Below are positions 1 to 10,372 of a stretch of 64,000 nt of DNA, one piece after another. This DNA is from Rhodotorula mucilaginosa. Its lineage: Eukaryota; Basidiomycota; Microbotryomycetes; Sporidiobolales; Sporidiobolaceae. The stretch is from NCBI GenBank assembly GCA_034406715.1, contig CP137864.1, forward strand, positions 558,001 through 622,000, in the 5' to 3' direction. The position numbers were made by a program, and so were the translations under genes. The notes under the pieces were generated by a model. That model made no database searches and was not told the origin of the DNA. It saw only the letters and a program-made list of their open reading frames with translations. The first letter of the stretch is position 1. Each line of letters begins with the position of its first letter.

Positions 1-176
1 GCGACTACGAAACGCCTCGCCGCGCCGGTTTCCGCACCTTGCTCCTTCGCCGGACTTCGCCCAACGGCGAACATGCTCGCGCGAGCTATGAGGACGAGAA
101 GGACGGACCGGCCGCCGTCGAGACCGTGCAAGACTTGCTCCAGGTTCTCGAGTTCGTGCAGCAAGAAAACTCTTGA
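1..176 (+). CDS. C-terminal fragment of a possible HAD-like hydrolase (5' end outside window)
   Basis: An open frame enters from the left edge (codons begin at base 3) and stops at TGA 174-176. It gives about 57 residues with a short beta-strand-like segment (GFRTLLLRR) and an acidic tail ending LLQVLEFVQQEN. The order of a hydrophobic strand followed by Arg, a variable loop and a helical tail resembles the C-terminus of haloacid-dehalogenase-type hydrolases. That reading rests on the pattern only, and no catalytic residue lies inside the window. Base composition and codon use match the neighbouring genes. The next gene (SPP1) starts about 790 bp downstream on the same strand. Confidence 0.4.
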   Translation, partial: DYETPRRAGFRTLLLRRTSPNGEHARASYEDEKDGPAAVETVQDLLQVLEFVQQENS

Positions 177-963
177 AGTCCGCGTCTCATTGCAGTATTC
201 AGGCTTAGGCCAGTCAGCATGCATATCAGTGAGTTAGACTCGTATCTCTGGACAGTCTGGCTGCGCATAGTTCCGCGTTGAGCTTCGCGAGATTGACTTA
301 GTTAGCGCCGGACGATGTATGCTCGACTTTTGCCGTCCTGTTACGTGCAAGGAGGACTAGGATGAACGATTTGAGTGTCTGCATAGGATAAGCTTTATTC
401 AAAGACCTCTGTAACCATGCCTTACTGTGAGAGCGTCGAGAGATGGCCCGGAAACTGGGAAAGGGGAGATTGCACCGGCAGATTATGCGGCGCCAGTCCG
501 AGCGCGCCGCAGGATCGACCTCGCGAGCGCCGGCGCGACTCTCTCTCTTTCTCCTTAACGCATAAACCACGGCCCCTACAAAAAGCACGTGGCCTTGTAG
601 ACGGACCATCACGGAGGGAGCTCTTTACGGGCTCTCCCCGTGCATGCTAGTCTGTCCATGACGCCCTGCCACGCCGTCTTGACGGGTCGGAGAACGGACA
701 ACGGAGGGACTTGGGTGCGGCGCTTTCGAACAGCCCGGGCGTCGCTACGGCGTGCGCCTGTGTGCGTGGGAGGGTCGCAATGTCTCGTCGGACATGCCAT
801 CGTTTGGCTCGAGGGTTGGGATGGAACAAGGGGATGCCAGCTGGGCGGGTCGAGCGAGGGCTCGAGTCGATCTCGTCGGGGTCGAGTGTAGCTGTAGTCT
901 AGCTCGAGCAGCAATCAAGTCACGTCTCTAGCAGTCATCAGAGCGAAGTCTCTCCGTGTCTGT
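177..963. other. Intergenic region upstream of SPP1
   Basis: No convincing exon is seen on either strand. The stretch probably holds the 3' UTR of the left gene and the promoter of SPP1. Short open frames here lack splice continuity or recognisable motifs. Confidence 0.5.
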
Positions 964-3900
964 ATGCTTGCGAGAAAAGAGAGCGGCTCGGCAGCACTTG
1001 ACCTCTTTCTGATCGCCCAACATCGCTCCGCTCTCCCGGAGACGCTGCTACGGCAGTCCAGCGCGCGCGAGATGAACTTTTCTAGCCTGCTGAACCCAGC
1101 ACAGGCTGGCCTGCCCGCGCCAGGTCCAGCTGCAGGCGATGGCGACGCCGCGTCGAGTGAACCGGTCGCTTCCTCGTCGCGCATGTCGTTCGCGTTCCTC
1201 GACTCGGCCGCGTCGAGGCCCATGACGCCCGTCTTTGCCAACTCGGGATCGCCAGTACCGCCGGCGGGTGGCTTTGGCGGGGCGGCGCCGTCAGCGTTCG
1301 AACTGCACCAGCAATCGCATCCAATGTCAATCCATCCGTACGACTCGTTCGCGGCCGGATTCGACCCGAGGCTGCTGACAGTCCAGCCGCACATGCTCGT
1401 CGATCCTGCAGCGCTGTTGCAGCCGCAGCCCTACCCGCAGCCGATGCAGATGGAGCAAGACGCGGGCGGCGGCGTCGTGGCTGACTCGGACGACGAGACT
1501 TCCCGGAAACCGCTCGGCAACGGCTTACATGCCCGCGCTCCGCCCATCAAGGCAGAGGATGACTCGGAGGTGGATATCATGGGTGCAGGAGACGAGACCG
1601 CCACCCTCGCTGCGCTCAAGGTGAGCTCCACTTGATTCTCTCCGTCGACCTCTTGCTGGCGAAAGAGGTTGACATCAGGTGCACGACACTCTTGCAGGCA
1701 CAGGCGCGCGCATCTCCGGCGCCGAAGTCGCGCAGCAAGAGCTCAGCGGCCAAGGGCAAGTCTCGCTCGGCGCAACTCGCCTCGTCCGTCGCCGGATCGC
1801 CCGCTCCTTCACCCGGCCCGTCGGGCCTCGCGAACGAGGTCCACCCCGAGTCCTCTCCGGCCCCGTCCGCCGTCGCCGAGGCGCCCATAGAGCCAGAAGC
1901 CCCCGACTATTCTTTCCTTCCCGACATGGCACCGAACGAGTATAACCATCCTCGCCTTGCCCCGTCGGTGCCGCGACCTCGCCTCGCGCCTGCGTTCGAA
2001 GCCTATGTCCCGCCTCGGAGGTCTCGCTTCGGTGCAGATGGGAACGATAGCTCTTCGAGCGACGAGGACGAGGACGACGTCAAGCGCCGCGAGCAGCGAC
2101 GAAGGGCGCAGGCTGCCGCCGCGCGAGAGAAGCGGCTCAAGGCGGCGAAGAGAGGCGCTGGCGAAGGAGCCGAGGAAGAGGATGACCGCTCGTACTGTAT
2201 CTGTCAGACTCTTTACGATCCCGAGGTAAGTCGCTGCGGAACAAGGCGAATGGTGTGCGGGTACTGATGCCGATCCTTCGCTGTGCAGCGCATGATGATC
2301 GCCTGCGACCGGCGAGTCTATTTGTCCGCGGTACTCATGGCATCAATTATTGACCTCGTCATAAAACAACAGCTGCGAGGAATGGTATCATACCGATTGC
2401 GTTCAGATTGACGAGGAACGGGTCGAACTCGTCGACCTCTTCATCTGTCCGAAATGCCAATCAAGTGAGCACGTGCCGCCTACTCTAGAATGCAAACCCT
2501 AGCACTCATGTCGCCGACCGCGCTCGCGTCTTAGATTCTTTCGACCGCACGACGTGGAAGAGCTGCTGCGCCCGCCCGACCTGTCGACACCCAGCAGTCC
2601 CACTTTCCAAGTACTGCTCCGACTATTGCGGCATCGCCGTCGCTGCCGCTCGCCTTTCGCTCCTCGAAGTTGATGCCGAGATCGATCCGGTCGAGTTCTG
2701 GGACCTCGTCAAGGGTGCGACTCGGCGGGAAGCCCAAGTGGTCGAAGCAGTCGTAGGCGGCGAGACTGACCCGCAGTCGCTGCGGGCCAAATCGCATGCC
2801 CGGCAGGACCTTGCCGATGCTCGCTTGCGTGAAAAGATCCTGGCGAGGATGTCCGAAGCGACTCGGATCCGGACCGGACTCGAAGCGGCGATCCGGCTGG
2901 TCGAGCAGCGGCTCGCCTACCTGCGCGTCGCGATCCGGCGATGGGAAACGCTCTGTCAGGCGACTGCCGACGAGATGGTCAGCGCTGGTATCGACCTCGA
3001 AGAGGCAGCGAGACAGAAAGGCGGAGGCGGTGGTCGGAAGAGCCGCGGCAAACGGAGCGCGCAGTCGAAGAAGAAGGGCCCCGTCGCCGCGACCAGTCTG
3101 CCCGACGCGCAGTGCGGGTTCGACGTTCGGCTCGTGTTTGACGACAAGGACTGGCAGGCGATGATCGGGACGGAACCGATCCGGTCGATGCTGGCGGCGC
3201 AGGCGGACGGTGACGAAGTCCGACTGGTCGAGCTCGTCAAGGGGGACATGGAGGGCGTTTGTCTCGAGACGAGGAAGCGCTGTGATCGGCATCAAGGGTG
3301 GCAAAAGATTCGCGAGGCAGACTTTGCCGTCGAGAAGGCAGTCCTGGTGAGGCCCTCTGCCGTCCTTGCTCTTGGTGATCAAAGCAGCAGCTGACTTTTT
3401 GCTCGGCACATTTTACTCCGTGCGCAGTCTCGTCGACTCGAGCGACTGAGCCTGCTGAGCGATTCGCTGTCGACGAGGCTGACCCAGCACGACGAGACGG
3501 TCGCCTTCCGGCTCGCGAACCGCTCGCGGACCTGCCCTCCGGAGAAGCTGATCGACGTCGAAGACTTCATGCTCGACCGCCAGGAAGAGTTGGAGGAGCA
3601 AAAAGCTGCTCGAACTTCACGGGCACGGCGGGAGGAGCGCAGTCCGAGCCTGCACGCCACCACCAGCAACGGCGGAGGTCGTCACGTCGCCGCCGCCGCC
3701 GAAAAGCTTTCGACGACCACCCACGGCGGGCAGGCGGCTCGCAGTCGTGGGCAATCTACGACGTCTCACGAATCGACGCCGGGTCCGGCGACCGGGGCAG
3801 CAGGAGGAGCCAACAAAGGAGGAGGAGGAGGAGGAGGAGGAGGAGGAGGAGGAGGAGGCGCCCCCCTCACTCCAGGGGACGACGTCCCGGATGAGCTGCT

Positions 3901-3970
3901 CCCATACTTGAGTCGGGCTGCACAGGCGCGGATCAAAGCGCAGCGAGAGCGTACCGCGCGCGGGGCATGA
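964..3970 (+). CDS. SPP1: SPP1/CFP1-type PHD-finger protein, Set1/COMPASS subunit
   Basis: Six exons: 964-1620, 1698-2225, 2289-2311, 2373-2464, 2535-3346 and 3428-3970. They give 884 residues, or 848 if translation starts at the in-frame ATG at 1072, which I find equally likely. The family reads H3K4 methylation and helps target or activate the Set1 methyltransferase in the nucleus. The PHD finger (about residues 383-434) shows CICQ, then ACDRCEEWYH, then FICPKC. It is followed by the second cysteine cluster typical of CFP1/Spp1 (CCARPTCRHP...KYCSDYCG), then a long helical region and a conserved C-terminal part with CDRHQGW. The N-terminus is low-complexity. A poly-Gly run precedes the C-terminal tail. 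The PHD finger is split by a 23-nt microexon and a GC-AG intron (2312-2372). CLU1 follows on the same strand about 410 bp downstream. Family assignment is secure; the N-terminus is not. Confidence 0.85.
3818..3858 (+). repeat. (GGA)n triplet repeat coding poly-Gly in SPP1
   Basis: About 13-14 GGA/GGC units in frame encode a glycine run near the SPP1 C-terminus. It is a likely length-variable microsatellite. Confidence 0.85.
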
Positions 3971-4384
3971 AACCTTGACACCGTACTACTCTCTCCCTCT
4001 CTGCGGAATGCGACCTATAGTCGGCGAATTTTTTTTTCTTTCCTGAGGTGCGGGCAAAGCCGGGATGCGGCGCGCGGAGGCAGTATTTTTCTCAGAGGCG
4101 CACTGCTGGCGCGTCCTGGCTTCAATGACGGGAGAAAAGGCGTACGGGCAAGCGAGTCGAATTACCTGAGGCTATACGCCGGTTGCCGGAGAGAAGAGGG
4201 GAAGTTTTTCCCGGAGAGAAGAGGGGAAGTTTTTTTTCTTCGACGACGAGAGAGAAGCGCGAGAGACGCCCACGGAGACTCGTTTCCGCCCGCATAACCG
4301 CGCTTCTTGCACTGATCCGAGTCAGTCGCAGAGCAGCCGTCGCTCGCTGTGTCACCGTCTGGCCGAGCTTGTCCGCGAATCGCT
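3971..4384. other. SPP1-CLU1 intergenic region with a 25-bp tandem repeat
   Basis: This 414-bp gap holds the SPP1 3' end and the CLU1 promoter. The only structure seen is a two-copy tandem repeat of period 25 bp at 4186-4234 (units beginning CCGGAGAGAAGAGGGGAAG), purine-rich and ending in a T tract. Confidence 0.6.
4186..4234 (+). repeat. Two-copy 25-bp purine-rich tandem repeat
   Basis: Units at 4186-4209 and 4211-4234 are identical over 24 bases. They lie about 150 bp upstream of the CLU1 start codon, so a promoter or 5' UTR role is possible but unproven. Confidence 0.85.
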
Positions 4385-7300
4385 ATGGCCCAGCCGATCG
4401 ATGCCGAAGTTGCGGCAGAGCAAGTCAACGACCGCCTGCAGAACGGAGACCTCGGTGAGCCTGGGGCGGGCACTACGAGGACTGTATGCGAGTGATTCAG
4501 GGCTGACTATGCGCTCGATCGCCGCCCTGCCCGCTTCCACCCACTCGCCATGTCGCTCTTTTCCTCGCCTTCACTCGACCTCGAACACCTTGCCTCGGCC
4601 TATTCTCCCTCGACTCGACGCGCGGGCTAACAGCTGCCGAGGAGGCTGCTGCTGCCGCTGCCGCTGCCGCGTCCGTCGAGGTGACGCTGCTCATCCCGAC
4701 CCAGTCCTTCATCGCGCTCGGCGCTCAGCCGGCCAAGACGACGTCGGACGGTTTCATCGAGCTTCCGCTCCCGATCGCCCTGACCGATGCCGTGCACGAC
4801 TTGCGCGCCATCATCACCGATGCCCCGGAAGGCTTCTGGCTCGGCGCCTTCTCCCTCGCGCCCTACTTCGCCGACGAGATCGCCGCCAACGGCGCCGCGG
4901 AGGAAGGTCAGGAGAAGAGCTACGGCGAGTGGCAGAAGCTCGTGCCGCCTCCGCGCAAGGACCTCGCGCCGGGAGAGGTCGACGCCGAGTCCTGGAGCCT
5001 GAACGAGCACGGCGTGCTCGGCGACTTTTCCGACTTGACTGCCGTCTTCGGAGGCGACGCGGCCAAGTGGGAGGGCAAGAAGCGGGCGCTCAAGGTTACT
5101 CTGAGTGCGTAAAGTCTGCCGGGGTTTGGGTCAGGAGCCGCTCAAGCTGACACTCGTCTCGGAACGACAGCACCGTTCTCCGCCGCCTCGATGCACATGC
5201 ACCTTCTCAAGGTCCGGGACGTCCTCTTCTCCTCGCTTCCGCCCTTTGCTTCGACCGCTAGCTCTTACGACCCGACGGCGTTCTCGATCGGAGCTGGTAC
5301 CAGCCTCTACGCCTCGGTCGCAGGATCGGTCGAGTCTCCGGCCCCCACTTCCGCCGCTGCCCCGGCGGCAGACGACTCTGCAGAGGAGAAAGGTCCGCCC
5401 CCGTTCTGCGTTGCCCGCACATAGAGGGTCAGATCCTGACATTTTCTGGACAGCAGCGGTTGCCAACGGCAAGGGAAAGAAGGGCAAGGCTACCAAGAAG
5501 TCGGCCGAGCCGGTCGAGGAAACTCCCGCACCTGCCCCTGCACCGGCGCAGCAAAGCGGCCCGCACGCGTTCACCGACTTCAAGGTCGAGTCCTTGTCTG
5601 CCGACGACTTTGTCTCGCAGCTGTCGAGCGCGACCACCTCGCCTAGCTACCCTTGCATTCGTGCCCTCGCCGTCTCGCCTTGGAGTCCGCCGCCTCATCC
5701 GCGCCGCATGCGCGGCGAGCTCATCTACATCACGGTTCAGACCCTCGAGAGCGAACAGTTTACGATCACTGGCGCGATCAACGGGTTCTGGATCTCCAAG
5801 ACGACCAACTCGACGTTCGACCCTTCGCCGCGCGCGATCTTGCCCAAGGGTGTCCGACCCGGACCGTACCACTCCCTGTTCGAACTGCTGGCCGACATCT
5901 CTCCGACGTTCCGCAAGAACCTCGCTCCGCTGATCGCGCGGTCGTCGCGCACCGACCTGACGCAGTCGGAGCTCGTTGCGTCGCTCGCGATCACGCACAC
6001 CCAGCCTCCCGCGCCCTTCCTCGTCAAGTCGCCGACGCACGTCGCCGACCCGTTCCGCACGCAGGCCGCATACCTCATCACGTCGTCGACGACGGCCGAG
6101 CAGCTGCCCGCCGCTCGCGACTGGAACGACGAGTTTGGCCAGTTCTACGACCTCCCGCGCTCGACCGTCAACGACCGTCTGTTCCGCGAGCGACTGATCT
6201 GCCGCACCCAGGCCGACTTTGTCGCGGCCGCGACTCGCGGAGCCATGGCCATCGCTCGCGGCGACATTGCGCCCCTCAACCCGAACGAGCCTGCCGCCGC
6301 GCACACCTACATCCACAACAACCTTCTTTACACCAAGGCGGAAGATGCAGCCGGCATGTATGCTCACGTCGGTGGTGACGAGGCCAGTCGTTACGCCGCC
6401 GGCAAGGACCTGCGCGGTATCGAGATCCTCGAGCGTCTCGACATCGACGGCCTCAGCGTCATGCAGACCGTCCTCGTCGACTTCCTCGGACAGCGCTGGA
6501 TCGCCCAGAGTCTCATTCCCGGCCTCTTCAAGACCGCGCGCGAAGGCGAAGGCGAGGTTGCGCTCGCTTCGGACGGCGAGATGGTGGTCTACCCCGTCGG
6601 AGACGAGAAGGCCAAGGAGGCGGCTCAGGCTGCCAAGGAGAACGACAAGGCGTTCCCGTCCGAGGAGACCCCAAACAAGGACGACTACCCTCCGACCGCC
6701 TCGTTCCGTATCGTCTACGGCGCTGCCAGCCCCGAGAAGCCGGACGAGAAGGTTCGCGCTGCGGCCTACTTCCACGAGACGCTGGCCAAGCCGGTCGCGA
6801 AGCAGATGCGGTTCGCCGAGCACACGGTCAAGGCCGCTGACGGCAAGGTCACCAAGCTTTACACGTCGACCGACATGCACGGAATCGCGGCTCCGGACGG
6901 CCGCAGCTACTTTATCGATTGCTGTGAGCCACGCTTCTGATGACTTGCTGCAGTCCGATCTGGCTGACACACCGGTTCGTGTTGCAGTCCGCATGCAGTG
7001 CGTCGACGTCGAGTTCAAGGAGAAGAACTTGACCAAGGAGGACGGCGTCGAGGAGGCTTACCCGCATCGCCTTGTTCTCCTGCGACCGGAGCTTCTCGAG
7101 GCGTACCGCGAGTCGAAGCTCGACGCGTGGCTCAAAGAGAAGGTCAAGATCACGCAGGAAAAGGTCGCGAAGGAGCAGCAGTCGATCGAGGCCGAGCTGA
7201 AGGAGGCCGCCTCGACCGACGGCGACAAAGCCGCCGAACCGGCCAAACCTGCGGCTCCGACCACGTCCGTCATCAACGCCGAGGACTTTGTCCTGAACTA

Positions 7301-9454
7301 CAACCCGGACGCGTTCGTCGAGCGCAAGGATTCCGAGAGTGGCAAAGACCTCGTCATCTACGACCCGGAAGACGAGACCACGCAGAACGTCCGCCTCGCC
7401 AGTCGATACTTGCGCGAGGTCGTCCTGCACGAGTTCCTCACGGAAGCCGTCGCCGCTCCCTTCCTCGCCACCGACGGATTCCTGATCACGCGCACTCTCC
7501 ACCGCAAGGGTATCAACATGCGGTACCTCGGCCTGTTGGCAGCCAAGATCGAGACCGAAGGCGACAAGGTCGAGCTCGGCAAGGCGACGAGCAAGGAGGA
7601 GGCGACGTTCACGCTCGAGCTGCTGCGTCAGAACCTGCTGCACGAGATGGTCATCCGCGCCACGAAGCACATCGTCAACCGCCACCTTCGCTCTGCCGGC
7701 CCGTACGACGCCGCCGGTATCGTCTCGCACCTCTACAACTGCCTCCTCGGCAGTGCCTACAACGCCTCGCCCGTCGCCGAGACCGTCGATCTCGCGTGCG
7801 ACACTGCGCGCGAGTGGGATTCGGTCTCGCCCGCATCTCTGCGCGACGAGATTCGCCGCCAAGTCGCTGCCCGCTTCCGTTACACCCTCCCCGAGACTTG
7901 GTTCGAGGAGCACATGCTCAAGAACAAGGTCCTCCGCGAGTTGTCTCTTCGCGTTGGTGTCCAGCTCGCTGCCCGCAAGTACGACTTTGTCGCCTCCAGC
8001 ACCGCCGACGCCGCCGCGCCAGCGCCCCGGGCAAACGGCGCTGCCCCTCTCGAGGCCGAGACTGCCGTGCCGTCCTCGTCGAAGAAGGGCAAGAAGGGGA
8101 AGAAGGGCAAGAACGCCGCTCCCGAGCCGGTCAAGCAGAAGGGCGAGCCGACAACCTTCTACTCGGCCGATGTGCTCAGCGTTGCCCCGGTGATTAAAGC
8201 CACGCAGCACCGCAGCGCACTCGTCGAGGACATGTTCTACCAGGGTCAGCGGGCGATCCACGAGAACCAGGCCGAGATCGGCGAGGCGCTTGTCAACGAC
8301 GCTCTCCACCTCTGCGAGCAGATCTACGGAGCTGTCCACCCGGAAGCGGCGGACAAGTACCACGCGCTCGGAATTATGTGGCACAACATCGCGCAGCGCA
8401 TCATCCGCACCCTGCGGACCCACGAGGCTGCCGAGCAGACTCTGCGCGAACTTCCCGCGCAAGAGCGAGAACAGTACGAGAAGCAAGTCTCGGAGCTCCT
8501 CATGCCGGACGCGGAGGGCGCGCGCGCCGAGGTGGAGGCCTACCTGCAGCAGGCTGTTCGTCTCGTCCGCCAGTCGATCGTCATTTCGGAACGGACACAC
8601 GGAGTCGACTCTGCCGACGCCATCACCCAGTACAGCGACCTCGGTCTGTTGGAGCAGCAGGCGGGCAACATCGCGGTTGGACTTCAACTGACGCGCCACG
8701 CCATGGACTTGCACGTCTTCACGTACGGCTCGAAGCACCCTCAACTGCACACGCTCCTGGTCAGTCGCATTCATTCGCCACGCTCTTCAGCCCCCGTAAC
8801 TCACAAGCGCGCTCGAATAAACAGAGCAATGCGGCCGCCATGGTGCAGACGCGCGACGGTGTCGCCGCCGCGCTCCCGTTGCACCTCGAGAACCGCAAGC
8901 TCGCCGAACTCATCTACGGCGCCGACTCGGTGGCGGTCGGACAAGCCGAGCACATCCTCGGTCAGACGTACGTGATGCTGCAGGACATCGGTGCCGCGCA
9001 CACGCACATTCAACTCGCCCGCGACATCCTCTCAAAGCACCTCGGTGAGGACGCCCAGGAGGTCAAGGAGGCGACTCAGTTCATCCGCCTCGTCGAGGCG
9101 ACCGTCGCCCGTGACGCGCAGGAGCAGCAGGCCGTGCGCGAGCAAGCTCGTGCTGCGCAAGCGGCCGCGAGCGCCGCGACTGCCACTGGTCGCGGTCGCT
9201 TGAACGGCTTGTCCCGCGTTGCCGCTGGCAAGCGCGCCGCGATCAACGGCGCTTCCGCTGCGGCCGCTTTGTCGACGCCGCAGCCTCCACGCACGCACGG
9301 CGAGAAAGTGAGCGCGACCGAGCGACCTGAGGAGAACGAGCTCTTCTCGCTGACTCTCTTCCACTCTTCGCAGGCTGATCTGAGTGTCGATGCTCTCGTC
9401 GACTACATCCAGGGTTCTTCCTCGTCTCGTAAGTCTCGCAAGAGCAAGGCCTGA
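4385..9454 (+). CDS. CLU1: Clustered mitochondria protein (Clu1/CLUH family)
   Basis: Seven exons: 4385-4454, 4634-5104, 5171-5392, 5454-6923, 6988-8759, 8825-9307 and 9374-9454. They give about 1522 residues, longer than yeast Clu1 (about 1280). The family binds mRNAs for mitochondrial proteins and is needed for normal mitochondrial distribution; in yeast it co-purifies with eIF3. The domain order is visible: an N-terminal CLU-N region (GFWLGAFSLAPYF), the CLU domain at about residues 450-745 (DWNDEFGQFYDLPR, YIHNNLLYTKAEDAAGMYAH), a central eIF3-p135-like region at about 835-1050, and C-terminal TPR helices at about 1180-1500 (GQRAIHENQAEIGEALVNDA; HPEAADKYHALGIMWHNIAQ). The end is a basic Ser/Lys tail. 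Start chosen at the first ATG (MAQPIDAEVA), which joins the next exon in frame. The last intron (66 bp) is in frame and stop-free, so it could be retained. The gene ends just before the left arm of the large inverted repeat. Confidence 0.92.
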
Positions 9455-10372
9455 ACGACTCATTCACGATCTTCTGGCTCGCCCTCGCATTCGCATCGCA
9501 TCTCTCGTTAATTACGGTCCTGTATCATCACACCTCTACATTTCGGTCAAACCCCCTCGCAGTCCTCGTAACTCCTCTTCTTACCTCCCGTGGACCTGGT
9601 ACCGCTAGAGACCTTGTCCGATCATCCTCACCACTCTCTCTTGACTCAAAATAAGCTTCGTGTCGAAGCCCAATGCACACACCTCTCGACGCAATAGGAA
9701 AACCCAGTCTCAGTCTCGCTTGGGGTTCTCCAAGGCCTGCACGGCTTCCTGAATCTCGCTGCTGGGAAAGCGAATGCCGAGCGATGAGCTCGTGCGGCAT
9801 GTTCGGAAGCTCGGCCTCCGCATCCTTGGTGCGCCGAGTTTGCGGTGGCGGAGGGCGCGCCTTTCTGTTCCCGTTCCCACACTTGATTCGCGCTCCTTTG
9901 CAAGCTCCGGCTACTCTTCTGAGACGCTTGTTGTCCTGACCCGCTTGCTTGCCGCATCGAGGTGGCCTCTTCATAAGTACACGGTCGCGGCGCAGCTCGA
10001 TCTTTCACGTGTTTGCGACTCGACTTGGCGCCTCGCTTGCCGTCCGCCCTTTGGCCTCATGAGCGCCCATTCAGCTTGCTACACGCATCGGAACGACCAT
10101 CCAGTCATGGGCTACGCTACAGCAGCACTGCCACTGCGCACGCTCCTCGTACGCGTGGAGCCTCCCTTCTGCCGCGTTCGATCAGGCCACGCACCTCCTC
10201 GGCGATCGGGCCCAAACTGTTCTCAATCTCGTGGTTCGCGCGTTCGCGAGCGCTTACCTGGCCTCTTCGGCTTGCGTAAGCGCTGACTCGCATTGCTTGC
10301 GGAGCGCTCCTGGTCTACATCGCTTCTTCCTTCTCCGGATTACGGCGCTCGCTCTTGCAAACGGCTCCGACC
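9455..10372. other. CLU1 3' flank and MFS1 promoter
   Basis: No exon is supported here. From about 9541 onward the sequence matches the right arm in inverse orientation, so the outer end of the duplication lies about 90 bp past the CLU1 stop. A patch near 9960-10010 differs in length between the arms by about 19 bp. Just upstream of the transporter start the arms differ by about 3 percent, read by eye over 160 bp. Confidence 0.6.

Noticed and set aside
5429-7036. 535-codon open frame on the minus strand inside CLU1
   Set aside because: Antisense shadow of a GC-rich coding exon; low-complexity Arg/Val/Gly content, no motif, and CLU1 is unambiguous on the other strand.
6912-8774. 620-codon minus-strand frame inside CLU1
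   Set aside because: Same reason: strong third-position GC makes long antisense frames common here.
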